DNA of 57,719 nucleotides from an uncultured Flavobacteriales bacterium (lineage in GTDB: Bacteria > Bacteroidota > Bacteroidia > Flavobacteriales_D > Crocinitomicaceae). The position numbers and the translations under genes are program-made. A model generated the notes under the pieces. That model was not told the origin of the DNA, searched no databases, and saw nothing but the letters and a program-made list of their open reading frames with translations. Shown piece after piece: positions 1 through 7,297 of the stretch. The DNA is taken from NCBI GenBank assembly GCA_903939755.1, contig CAJAII010000058.1:1-57719 (forward strand), in the 5' to 3' direction. The first letter of the stretch is position 1; each line of letters starts with the position of its first letter.

Positions 1-1
1 C

Positions 2-79
2 TTAATTGTTCAACAGCCAGGGAAAAATGCGCTATGGTATCGCTTTCAAAAAAATAAATTTAATCAAATAAAAATATGA
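2..79 (+). CDS. C-terminal end of an unidentified protein (5' truncated by window edge)
   Basis: An open frame runs from the window edge to a TGA at 77-79 and encodes about 25 residues ending in FNQIKI. The stop overlaps the ATG of the next gene as ATGA, an arrangement typical of translationally coupled genes. That coupling is the main reason to call it coding. Too little is present to identify the protein. Confidence 0.5.
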   Translation, partial: LIVQQPGKNALWYRFQKNKFNQIKI

Positions 80-399
80 GAATTGTAAACAGAGGATATA
101 TTTCTGTGCTTCCTGGATTGAAATTCTGGGATTGGGCAAAATTAAATTGCGCCGCAGATAACTTATTGTTTCAAAACGATGAGCCATCCATCTACCTAAT
201 TGAAGAGGATTTCTGGGAGGAAGAAACGATTATTGCTTCCTATTTTTTAAAAATAGTGCATAGTGAATTTGAAACGATCAACCCAACAAAAGAGATTTGG
301 CCAATTATTTCAACAGTAGCGGAATTCAATACCTATTTTACGGTATCCTCTGGAAATATGGTATTTGATTTATTAAATGAGCCGATTACAAGCGAATAA
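76..399 (+). CDS. hypothetical protein, 107 aa
   Basis: I do not recognise this family. It is a small, acidic, probably cytoplasmic protein without signal peptide or membrane segment, with aromatic-rich patches (KFWDWAKL, EEDFWEEE). Its ATG overlaps the stop of the upstream partial gene by ATGA, so the two are probably cotranscribed. The next gene is on the other strand and the two genes converge with a 2-bp gap. Reality as a gene is well supported by coupling and by filling the space; function is unknown. Confidence 0.7.
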   Translation: MRIVNRGYISVLPGLKFWDWAKLNCAADNLLFQNDEPSIYLIEEDFWEEETIIASYFLKIVHSEFETINPTKEIWPIISTVAEFNTYFTVSSGNMVFDLLNEPITSE

Positions 400-401
400 G
401 A

Positions 402-854
402 TTAACAGCGCTCTATTAAATTCGCATTGAGGTATTGAGGATCTTGTGTCACCTCTTCAACGATCCAATCAGGTAATGAAAAAGGAGTATCTATAGCTGG
501 AAGCTCAATTTCGGCAAGGATTAACCCCTCCAATTTCCCTTCAAACACATCTATTTCCCAACATAATTCATCTTGAACAAGCAAGTATCTTTTTTTCTGA
601 AGTATTTTTTTACAAAATAATGTTAACATTTCATTGGCATCAACAACGGGGATTTCATATTCAAATTCATCACGAGAAAGCAGATCCACTCCACCTTTAA
701 TCGTTAAATATGCTTTGTCATCCATTCGTCTTACTCGCGTGCTCAAAGACGGAGTACTATAAATATATCCTTGAACAATTTTTTTTGGAATAATCTCTCC
801 AATAAAACCCATTAGTGTGACGTTAACTTTAAATTTTCGCTCTATTTCTTTCAA
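402..854 (-). CDS. CYTH domain-containing protein (triphosphate tunnel family)
   Basis: Small CYTH protein of about 150 residues. The N-terminal signature EIERKF gives the ExExK metal-binding motif, followed by basic residues lining the tunnel (STRVRRM, YLTIKGG) and acidic strands (EFEYEIP, LAEIELP). Family members bind triphosphate-containing substrates and several are inorganic triphosphatases or adenylate cyclases; the substrate here cannot be read from sequence. I chose the TTG at 852-854, giving an N-terminus (M)KEIERKF as is usual for the family, over an ATG at 962. A TAnnTTTG promoter lies between the two, which supports the shorter form and removes overlap with the divergent gene. Confidence 0.85.
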   Translation of the reverse strand: MKEIERKFKVNVTLMGFIGEIIPKKIVQGYIYSTPSLSTRVRRMDDKAYLTIKGGVDLLSRDEFEYEIPVVDANEMLTLFCKKILQKKRYLLVQDELCWEIDVFEGKLEGLILAEIELPAIDTPFSLPDWIVEEVTQDPQYLNANLIERC

Positions 855-868
855 ATCATCAATTTTAT

Positions 869-876
869 CAAATTTA
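869..876 (-). promoter_or_regulatory. Bacteroidota -7 promoter box for the CYTH gene
   Basis: TAAATTTG on the minus strand matches TAnnTTTG. A TTG lies 19 nt upstream, close to the usual -33 spacing. The predicted transcript start falls just upstream of the TTG start codon at 854. Confidence 0.55.
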
Positions 877-954
877 TTCAATAATTTTATGAAATCAACG
901 CAACAAATATTTAATTTTATCCGTCCTTGTGACCTAATCTTTAAAAACCGATTT

Positions 955-1389
955 ATGTACAAAATTTCAATTCTTAGTTTCTTCGTAATATTTTTTGGAT
1001 TAACTAGCTACTCACAAAAAATTATTACCACTACTTTATCTGCACCAAAGGTGATTTATAATGAAAGTGGCGTTAAAATTTCTTCGAAAGAAGTTAACTG
1101 CTTTGACGCAAAAAGAAACGAAAACACGGTTTATCAATTATTGGTTTTCGAAAATGAAACTGCCACAAAAGTGAATCTCAAGGCTAAACATGAATTATAC
1201 TACGATAACATCTGTGTTACTTGTCCCAATGAAGAATATAATTTCAGTTACGAGATAGAAGCTAACGAAAAATTAGAAGGTACTTGTGATGTTGATTCTC
1301 ATCCATCTTTAAAGATTTGGGATCACCAAGTGAATGGTATATACAAACAGGTATTAACCGATTACAAATTACAAGTAGTTCGTTTTTAA
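955..1389 (+). CDS. hypothetical secreted protein, 144 aa
   Basis: The frame is open from 817, but the first good start is ATG 955, which yields a classical signal peptide (MYKISILSFFVIFFGLTSYS) with predicted cleavage before QK. The longer form would lie inside the divergent CYTH gene. The mature part of about 124 residues is rich in beta-strand-like segments and holds four cysteines, two in CVTC, plus one in GTCDVD. The spacing could allow disulphides or metal binding in the periplasm. I do not recognise a family. The next gene downstream has its own promoter. Confidence 0.75.
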   Translation: MYKISILSFFVIFFGLTSYSQKIITTTLSAPKVIYNESGVKISSKEVNCFDAKRNENTVYQLLVFENETATKVNLKAKHELYYDNICVTCPNEEYNFSYEIEANEKLEGTCDVDSHPSLKIWDHQVNGIYKQVLTDYKLQVVRF

Positions 1390-1466
1390 GTAATTTGAGT
1401 TTCCAAACGCTTATTACTACATTGAACATCTTCTATTTTAATTTTACGATTCGTGCAAAGAATTTA

Positions 1467-1474
1467 TACTTTTG
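1467..1474 (+). promoter_or_regulatory. -7 promoter box, probably leaderless
   Basis: TACTTTTG fits TAnnTTTG and ends three bases before the ATG at 1478, occupying -11 to -4 relative to that A. Transcription would be expected to begin at or next to the start codon. Confidence 0.5.
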
Positions 1475-1477
1475 TAT

Positions 1478-3355
1478 ATGATTCAATTTAGGGCACGAAC
1501 ACCAAGGTGGATAATTCAGCTAATTGATATACTAATAGCTGGTTTTTCCTTAGCTCTCTCCTACTTAATTCGTTTTGATTTAAATACTGATTTGGCAACC
1601 ATTCAGACTGAATGGGCAGTATTATCAAAATCTATACTTTTTTATTTCCTACTGAAATTCTTCGTATTCTACTTCCTTAAAATTCACAAAGGATTAGTGA
1701 GGTATACCTCCACACAAGATCTCCAACGGATATTAATTGCGAACGTCACTTGCAGTTTGATTTTCTTGTTCTCTAGCATTTTTCGAAAGAATTTTTTAGA
1801 CGGATTTTATCTTTTCCCCATGTCTATTTTAATAATGGAATTTATTTTCAGCCTTTGCTTTGTTGTTGGAAGTAGATTTGTGATCAAATTATTTTACTTA
1901 GAATCTATTAAATCAAATCAAACTAAAGAAAATGTGTTGATTTATGGCGCTGGAACAATGGGGATGATTACCAAGAAAACCATCGAAAACGACACAAGAA
2001 ACAATCAAGTGGTACTTGGATTTATAGACGACAACGAAAAATTGGTGGGAAATAGAATCGATGGGATAACCGTATATTCATGCAGTAAAATACACGAACT
2101 CCACCAAAAATTAGCGATTAACAAGCTAATCATTTCTATTCGCAATCCAAGTCCCATTGAATTAAAAAAAGTTATTGAAAATTGTTTTGAAGTAAATATT
2201 GGCGTTCAAAAAGTACCGGACCCAAAAACATGGGTAAATGGCGAATTAAGTGCCTTACAAATCTCAAAAATTCCCATCGAAGATTTATTAGGACGAACTC
2301 CCATCGCCTTAAATCAAAAAGGTTTGCATGCCGCTCTTCACGACAAAACAGTATTAATATCTGGTGCCGCAGGATCCATTGGAAGCGGACTAGTACTCCA
2401 ATTGTTACGATTCCACCCAAAAAAAATAGTTCTTTTAGATCAAGCTGAGTCGCCTCTTTATGATTTGGAAAATCAACTGAGATTGCTCGATACAAGTACC
2501 ATTCTTGAATTTGTCATCGGGGATGTCTGTTCACTTCATCGAATGGAAAATATCTTTAGTACCTATCAACCCGAAATTGTTTTTCATGCTGCGGCTTATA
2601 AACACGTCCCTTTGATGGAGTCAAATCCCTCTGAAGCAATAAATACCAATATTTTAGGAACAAAAGGCTTAGTTGATTTATCCCTTTTGCATAACGTGGA
2701 GAAATTTATACTGATTTCAACAGACAAAGCTGTTAATCCTACGAATGTAATGGGGGCAAGTAAACGAATTGCAGAAATGTACGCACAGCAAAAAAATGCA
2801 ATTGGAACTACTAAATTTATTACGACACGATTTGGAAATGTCTTGGGATCCAATGGATCTGTAATTCCATTGTTTCAAAAACAAATTGAAAATGGTGGTC
2901 CAATTACTGTCACAGACGAACGCGTTACACGCTTTTTCATGACTATTCCCGAGGCTTGCCAATTAGTTCTGGAAGCGTTTATCATAGGTGAAGGCGGCGA
3001 AATCTTTGTATTTGACATGGGAGAATCTGTTAAAATCATTGATTTAGCGAAAAAAATGATTCAATTAAGTGGTCTTGAATTAAATAAAGACATCAACATT
3101 AAAATAACAGGCCTTCGTCCAGGGGAAAAATTATACGAAGAATTATTAGCGGATGAGGAGAATACAAAGCCTACCCACCATCCCAAAATATTAATTGCCA
3201 ATACGCGAGAAAATCCTGTGGACCTGTCAGAAAAAATAGAAGTATTGCTTAACTTATTCGATCAGCAAGACAACCAAAAAATTGTACAAAAAATGAAGGA
3301 ATTAGTTCCTGAGTATATTAGCCAAAATTCAACCTTTGAAAAATTAGATACATGA
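1478..3355 (+). CDS. membrane nucleotide-sugar 4,6-dehydratase/epimerase (CapD/WbpM/PglF-like)
   Basis: Four hydrophobic N-terminal helices (about residues 10-130) are followed by two nucleotide-binding modules. The first has YGAGTMGM near residue 153. The second is an extended short-chain dehydrogenase with SGAAGSIGSG near 293. The catalytic segment STDKAVNPTNVMGASKR (near 414) has Met where classical SDR enzymes have Tyr; that is a trait of the large membrane UDP-GlcNAc-type 4,6-dehydratases. Probable role: making a 4-keto-6-deoxy sugar nucleotide for surface polysaccharide or glycan at the inner membrane. The ATG at 1478 is preferred over a TTG at 1472, because that TTG belongs to the promoter box. 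It overlaps the thioesterase gene by 4 bp. Confidence 0.92.
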   Translation: MIQFRARTPRWIIQLIDILIAGFSLALSYLIRFDLNTDLATIQTEWAVLSKSILFYFLLKFFVFYFLKIHKGLVRYTSTQDLQRILIANVTCSLIFLFSSIFRKNFLDGFYLFPMSILIMEFIFSLCFVVGSRFVIKLFYLESIKSNQTKENVLIYGAGTMGMITKKTIENDTRNNQVVLGFIDDNEKLVGNRIDGITVYSCSKIHELHQKLAINKLIISIRNPSPIELKKVIENCFEVNIGVQKVPDPKTWVNGELSALQISKIPIEDLLGRTPIALNQKGLHAALHDKTVLISGAAGSIGSGLVLQLLRFHPKKIVLLDQAESPLYDLENQLRLLDTSTILEFVIGDVCSLHRMENIFSTYQPEIVFHAAAYKHVPLMESNPSEAINTNILGTKGLVDLSLLHNVEKFILISTDKAVNPTNVMGASKRIAEMYAQQKNAIGTTKFITTRFGNVLGSNGSVIPLFQKQIENGGPITVTDERVTRFFMTIPEACQLVLEAFIIGEGGEIFVFDMGESVKIIDLAKKMIQLSGLELNKDINIKITGLRPGEKLYEELLADEENTKPTHHPKILIANTRENPVDLSEKIEVLLNLFDQQDNQKIVQKMKELVPEYISQNSTFEKLDT

Positions 3356-3759
3356 AAATAGAACCATTAAAAATTCAAGTACGATTTTCTGATCTCGATA
3401 TGCTCGGACATGTTAATAATGTGATTTATCTAAGTTATTTTGAGATGGCTAGAATTCATTATTTTACGGCATTGGTTGGTCCTAAATGGGATTGGTTTAA
3501 CGAAGGGGTGCTTTTGGTTAAGAATAATGTGGAATATCACATTCCAATTTTATTGCACGATCAACCAAGTATTCATCTTTTTGTTGAAGAAATTGGTAAC
3601 AAAAGTTTTTCATTAACTTATTCTATCGAAATTGATGGTAAAAAACACACAAGCGGTGGATCAACTTTGGTCTGTTTTAATAGTGCCAAACAGCAATCCA
3701 TTGAAATTCCAAGAATAATGAAAGAAGGTTTAACAAAACTTATGAAACATGAAAACTAA
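3352..3759 (+). CDS. acyl-CoA thioesterase, 4HBT hotdog family
   Basis: 135-residue hotdog-fold protein with the 4-hydroxybenzoyl-CoA thioesterase signature RFSDLDMLGHVNNVIYLSYF near the N-terminus. It contains the catalytic Asp and the GHVNN motif. It should hydrolyse acyl-CoA or acyl-ACP thioesters in the cytoplasm; the acyl substrate is not predictable. The start ATG overlaps the end of the dehydratase gene (ATGA), and its own end overlaps the next gene by 11 bp. The three genes therefore look like one transcription unit. Confidence 0.9.
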   Translation: MKIEPLKIQVRFSDLDMLGHVNNVIYLSYFEMARIHYFTALVGPKWDWFNEGVLLVKNNVEYHIPILLHDQPSIHLFVEEIGNKSFSLTYSIEIDGKKHTSGGSTLVCFNSAKQQSIEIPRIMKEGLTKLMKHEN

Positions 3760-4768
3760 GCTAATTATCATCATTTGTTTGTTTTATTCAATAGGTACAA
3801 ATGCACAAAAAAATGCCTGTTTCGCAAAAAAGAGAATGTGTGATCGCAGGTTATATGTGGATGCATATGATAAATTAGCTTTTGATGAGGAATCGCAAAC
3901 CTATTTCATGAAATCGGATTATAGAACTCGCTTTGAAGGAACGTGTGAAACCTGCTATCGAAACAACGTGTTAATGGAAAGAATCACCATTAAAAACGGA
4001 AAGAGAGAAGGTTCTGACACGTCCTTTTTTAAATCCGGATGTATACAATCCATTCAAAGTCATACATTGGGAGTAAAAAATGGAAAGTTTTTAATCTATT
4101 ATGACAGTACAGGCAGAATTGTCAGTGAAAGCAATTATTTGAATGGCAAAAAGAACGGGCAGTTTTTATGGTTTGAACCGAATGGTGATAGCCTGGCCAG
4201 CGAAAATTATAGCAATGATATGAAGAGCGGTGAACAAAGAGAATATTATCCCGGTGGGAAATTGGGAAAGGTGGTGCATTATCAAAATGGATTACTGCAC
4301 GGAACTCATAAAACTTTTGACAAAGAAGGAAAAATTGAAATCGACCTCAACTACAAAGAAGGAAAAAATCACGGTGTTTGGAAATATTTCCATTTGAATG
4401 GTAAAGAAGCGAAAGTAGAAACTTGGAATAACGGATTAAAGGATGGACTTTTTATTCTTTACGACGATAAGGGGGGATTGCTCAAAAAAGAATCTTACAA
4501 GAAAAATATTCCCGAGGGTGAGTTCATTGAAAATTATCCTAATGGAAAATTAAAACATCAGATAATCTATAAAGCAGGTGAAGTTATTCGCGAGCAAAAG
4601 ATAGACGATTACGGAAAAATTACCTACACTTTTGATAAAGCATTAAATAAAGCAAAAGAAAAGGATGATAAAAAGAAAGCGAAAGATGGTGCAGAAGACG
4701 ATGAAATTCAAGATGTGATTAACGAAAAAGATAAAAAAGGAAAGAAAGGAAAGAAAAAAAAGCCTTAA
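3749..4768 (+). CDS. secreted YwqK/MORN-variant repeat protein
   Basis: Signal peptide (MKTKLIIIICLFYSIGTNAQ) followed by about eight repeats of the YwqK/MORN-variant type, recognisable as NGKKNG, NDMKSGEQREYYPGGKL, NGLLHGTHKTFDKEGK, EGKNHGVWKYFHLNGK and NGLKDG. Databases often call this family an antitoxin after YwqK of Bacillus. In Bacteroidota these are usually exported beta-repeat proteins and there is no toxin gene next to it, so I would not call it an antitoxin. The last 50 residues are highly charged and end in a Lys-rich tail. The end converges on the TauE/SafE gene with a 4-bp overlap. Confidence 0.85.
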   Translation: MKTKLIIIICLFYSIGTNAQKNACFAKKRMCDRRLYVDAYDKLAFDEESQTYFMKSDYRTRFEGTCETCYRNNVLMERITIKNGKREGSDTSFFKSGCIQSIQSHTLGVKNGKFLIYYDSTGRIVSESNYLNGKKNGQFLWFEPNGDSLASENYSNDMKSGEQREYYPGGKLGKVVHYQNGLLHGTHKTFDKEGKIEIDLNYKEGKNHGVWKYFHLNGKEAKVETWNNGLKDGLFILYDDKGGLLKKESYKKNIPEGEFIENYPNGKLKHQIIYKAGEVIREQKIDDYGKITYTFDKALNKAKEKDDKKKAKDGAEDDEIQDVINEKDKKGKKGKKKKP

Positions 4769-5535
4769 ATCAAGCCTGTTAAAATACTCAATCCTAGTAG
4801 TAATAATGCGATACAAACCATCTTTTGAATCGACTTCATCGTTGTTTTAGCAAACAGTATTTTCCCAATAACAGAACCTAGAAAGGCAGCTAAAATCCCA
4901 ATAGCCAATAATGAATAAGGAATTGAAACATTAGAAAGTTGTACCCGGTAAAAAATAAGCCTGGTAAGATCCACACATAATGAAACGCAAACGCCAGTGG
5001 CAATAAAAACTTCTTTATTTAGCTTGCGATGTGCTAAAAATGCCGTCCGTAATGCCCCTTGATGCCCCGACAAGCCACCGAAAAATCCAGCAATAAATCC
5101 TCCTACTGATAATGGAATTTTTGTCAAGCTAAGCGTTGGGATAAATTCAATGATAGCAAAACCAAGTATTACAATGCCAAGCACAAATTCTACATAATTA
5201 ACACTGCTTGATTTTCCCCAAATTGAACTTTGGTAAAAAGTGCCAAAACCACTAATTATACTTAAGATATAAGCGCCTATTCCTGCACCGAGTATGGCCC
5301 CTACCCCAAAATACAATAGGATTTGTAAATTAATTCCACGAAAAACCAATCCAACCTTCAACAGGTTGTTTGCCAAATGAACGATTGCAGTCATTGCAAT
5401 TGCCAATTCTAACTCAACGAATAGAGCAAACACGGGTAATAGCAGGGTGCCCAATCCAAAACCGGAGAAAAAAGTCAGGGTGGAAGCACCAAAAGCAACT
5501 AGCGAGATTACAAGGTATGGAATTAAATCTGCCAA
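4765..5535 (-). CDS. TSUP (TauE/SafE) family membrane transporter
   Basis: About 256 residues with seven to eight hydrophobic helices. The family glycine signature appears in the first helix (FFSGFGLGTLLLPVF) and again in the second half (GGFIAGFFGGLSGHQGALR), reflecting the internal two-fold repeat. Members export or import sulfite, sulfonates or other organic anions; the substrate is unknown. The only usable start is TTG at 5535; a stop lies in frame two codons upstream. The gene is divergent from threonine aldolase with 32 bp between. Confidence 0.85.
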   Translation of the reverse strand: MADLIPYLVISLVAFGASTLTFFSGFGLGTLLLPVFALFVELELAIAMTAIVHLANNLLKVGLVFRGINLQILLYFGVGAILGAGIGAYILSIISGFGTFYQSSIWGKSSSVNYVEFVLGIVILGFAIIEFIPTLSLTKIPLSVGGFIAGFFGGLSGHQGALRTAFLAHRKLNKEVFIATGVCVSLCVDLTRLIFYRVQLSNVSIPYSLLAIGILAAFLGSVIGKILFAKTTMKSIQKMVCIALLLLGLSILTGLI

Positions 5536-5567
5536 ATGTTTTTAACTTTGAATCAAAAATACACAAG

Positions 5568-6587
5568 ATGATTGATTTACGCAGCGACACAGTTACAAAA
5601 CCTTGTCCAGAAATGATAAAAGCAATGGCGGCAGCAGTTGTTGGAGACGATGTTTTTGGCGAAGATCCTACCGTGAATGAATTGGAAGCTTTTGCCGCTC
5701 AATACTTTGGGAAAGAAGCGGCCCTTTTTTGTGTATCGGGAACCCAAACAAATCAAATAGCCATCAATGTTCACGTTAAACCAGGTGGTGAAGTAATCTG
5801 TCACGAAGAAAGCCATGTTTATAAATACGAAGGCGGTGGAATTGCTAGAAATTCTGGTGCTTCCGTTCGATTATTACGGGGAGATCGAGGTAGAATTACA
5901 GCCGCTGAAATTGAAAAATATATCAATCCTATTCACGACGTACACTTCCCAATTTCCCAGTTGGTTTCAATTGAAGATACCGCAAACAGAGGTGGTGGAG
6001 CCATTTATGATTTCGAAGAAATACTAAAAATTAAAGCAGTTTGCCAAGCAAATAATCTCCCTTTGCATTTGGATGGAGCGCGCTTAATGAACGCTTTGGC
6101 TGTTAATGGAATAGATACGCATACCTATTGTGCGCCGTTTGATTCAATTTCAATTTGTTTATCTAAAGGACTAGGCGCACCTGTAGGTTCTTTGTTACTT
6201 GGTTCAGCAGATTTCATCATGAAAGCGCGCAGGGTTCGGAAAGTTTTTGGTGGCGGAATGCGACAAGCAGGATTTATCGCGGCTGCAGGACTATTTGCGC
6301 TTAAATACAATGTTGACCGACTGATACACGATCATAGCCATGCTAAACTTTTAGAAATTGGCTTGAAAAAATGTGCTTGGGTGGCCGACATTGTTCCCGT
6401 TGAAACCAATATTGTCATCATTCAATTAACCGAAATGGAAAGAAGAGATCAACTAATTTTGGAATTAGCTAAAAACGGAATTAAAGTGATCGCTTTTGGC
6501 CCTGGGCTTATCAGAATGGTTACCCATTTACAAATTACCAAAGAAGACATTGAGATGGTTTGTTTGAAAGCCTTATCAATTAATTGA
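5568..6587 (+). CDS. ltaE: low-specificity L-threonine aldolase
   Basis: PLP-dependent fold-type I enzyme that cleaves L-threonine/allo-threonine to glycine and acetaldehyde. It begins MIDLRSDTVTKP, a classic N-terminus of the family, which fixes the start at ATG 5568. The frame upstream is open to 5370 but runs through the divergent transporter. Other landmarks are GDDVFGEDPT, LHLDGARL and the PLP-binding lysine in SICLSKGLGAPVGS near residue 199. The length of 339 residues is normal. It is a single gene on this strand with no obvious partner. Confidence 0.95.
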   Translation: MIDLRSDTVTKPCPEMIKAMAAAVVGDDVFGEDPTVNELEAFAAQYFGKEAALFCVSGTQTNQIAINVHVKPGGEVICHEESHVYKYEGGGIARNSGASVRLLRGDRGRITAAEIEKYINPIHDVHFPISQLVSIEDTANRGGGAIYDFEEILKIKAVCQANNLPLHLDGARLMNALAVNGIDTHTYCAPFDSISICLSKGLGAPVGSLLLGSADFIMKARRVRKVFGGGMRQAGFIAAAGLFALKYNVDRLIHDHSHAKLLEIGLKKCAWVADIVPVETNIVIIQLTEMERRDQLILELAKNGIKVIAFGPGLIRMVTHLQITKEDIEMVCLKALSIN

Positions 6588-6679
6588 ATTGAAAGTTGCC
6601 CCTAAATTGAAATGCAATAACTAAAAAAAACCGAGTATTCCGAAAATCGAAAAGAGTAGGTAAAATAAAAAAATACAAA

Positions 6680-7138
6680 ATGAAAAAAATATTGATTTTA
6701 GTGCCAATTTTATTTTTAAGCAGTTTTGTGAAATCACAAAATTCAATTAATTATTATCAATTCTTGCCTAAAGGTTATCAATTAAAAGATTCTAATGGAG
6801 ATTTAGGACCAGTATCAAACAATGATTTTGATAAAGACGGAATTAAAGATTTAGCAATAATTCTATTCGATATGGAAGAAAAACTTCCTATTTTCTGCAT
6901 TTATCTTAGTTCAAATTTTAAAGTTTCTAAAACATATAAATATTGTGATTGGACTTTTATGATGCATACTTTAAATTATGAAAATGGAACACTTACACTA
7001 TTTTCAGATAATGGTAGTATGGGACAATATGGAGAATTAGAAATGAAATATGATGCAGTAAAAAAAGATTTCAAAATCATAAAATATGAAGATAATTCAG
7101 GTAATAAAACAATTACATTTAAGGTCGGTCGGATATAA
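6680..7138 (+). CDS. hypothetical secreted protein, 152 aa
   Basis: A lysine-start signal peptide (MKKILILVPILFLSSFVKSQ) precedes a mature region of about 130 residues. One segment, FDKDGIKDLAI near residue 55, resembles the DxDGxxD calcium-binding turn of FG-GAP/VCBS-type repeats. The codon use is more AT-rich than the flanking genes. No family is recognised beyond this turn, and no partner gene is evident. The ATG is preceded by an A-rich stretch, as usual in this genome. Confidence 0.7.
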   Translation: MKKILILVPILFLSSFVKSQNSINYYQFLPKGYQLKDSNGDLGPVSNNDFDKDGIKDLAIILFDMEEKLPIFCIYLSSNFKVSKTYKYCDWTFMMHTLNYENGTLTLFSDNGSMGQYGELEMKYDAVKKDFKIIKYEDNSGNKTITFKVGRI

Positions 7139-7214
7139 ATTTACGATCAATTAAAACCAAGGCTAATCTTATATAAAAATAATTGAGAGCCCAAACGATT
7201 AAATTTTATTTAGT

Positions 7215-7222
7215 TAAATTTG
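7215..7222 (+). promoter_or_regulatory. -7 promoter box upstream of the TonB receptor
   Basis: TAAATTTG matches TAnnTTTG and lies just upstream of the point (7232) where the receptor frame opens. It indicates that the region encoding the signal peptide is transcribed. Confidence 0.45.
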
Positions 7223-7297
7223 GATCTATAATTAGTTGATTATTGTATTATTTATTTTTTAACCCTGACTGTTATTACTACATCATTAAACACTATA

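Noticed and set aside
817..954. Extension of the 144-aa secreted protein to ATG 817
   Set aside because: It overlaps the CYTH gene on the other strand and would hide a good signal peptide that starts at 955.
3749..4768. YwqK family protein as the antitoxin of a toxin-antitoxin system
   Set aside because: It has a signal peptide and no toxin gene is adjacent; the neighbours are a thioesterase and a transporter.
5370..5567. N-terminal extension of threonine aldolase upstream of ATG 5568
   Set aside because: It lies inside the divergent transporter gene, is rich in Arg/Gln and Lys, and has no family match; the enzyme begins MIDLRSDTV as usual.
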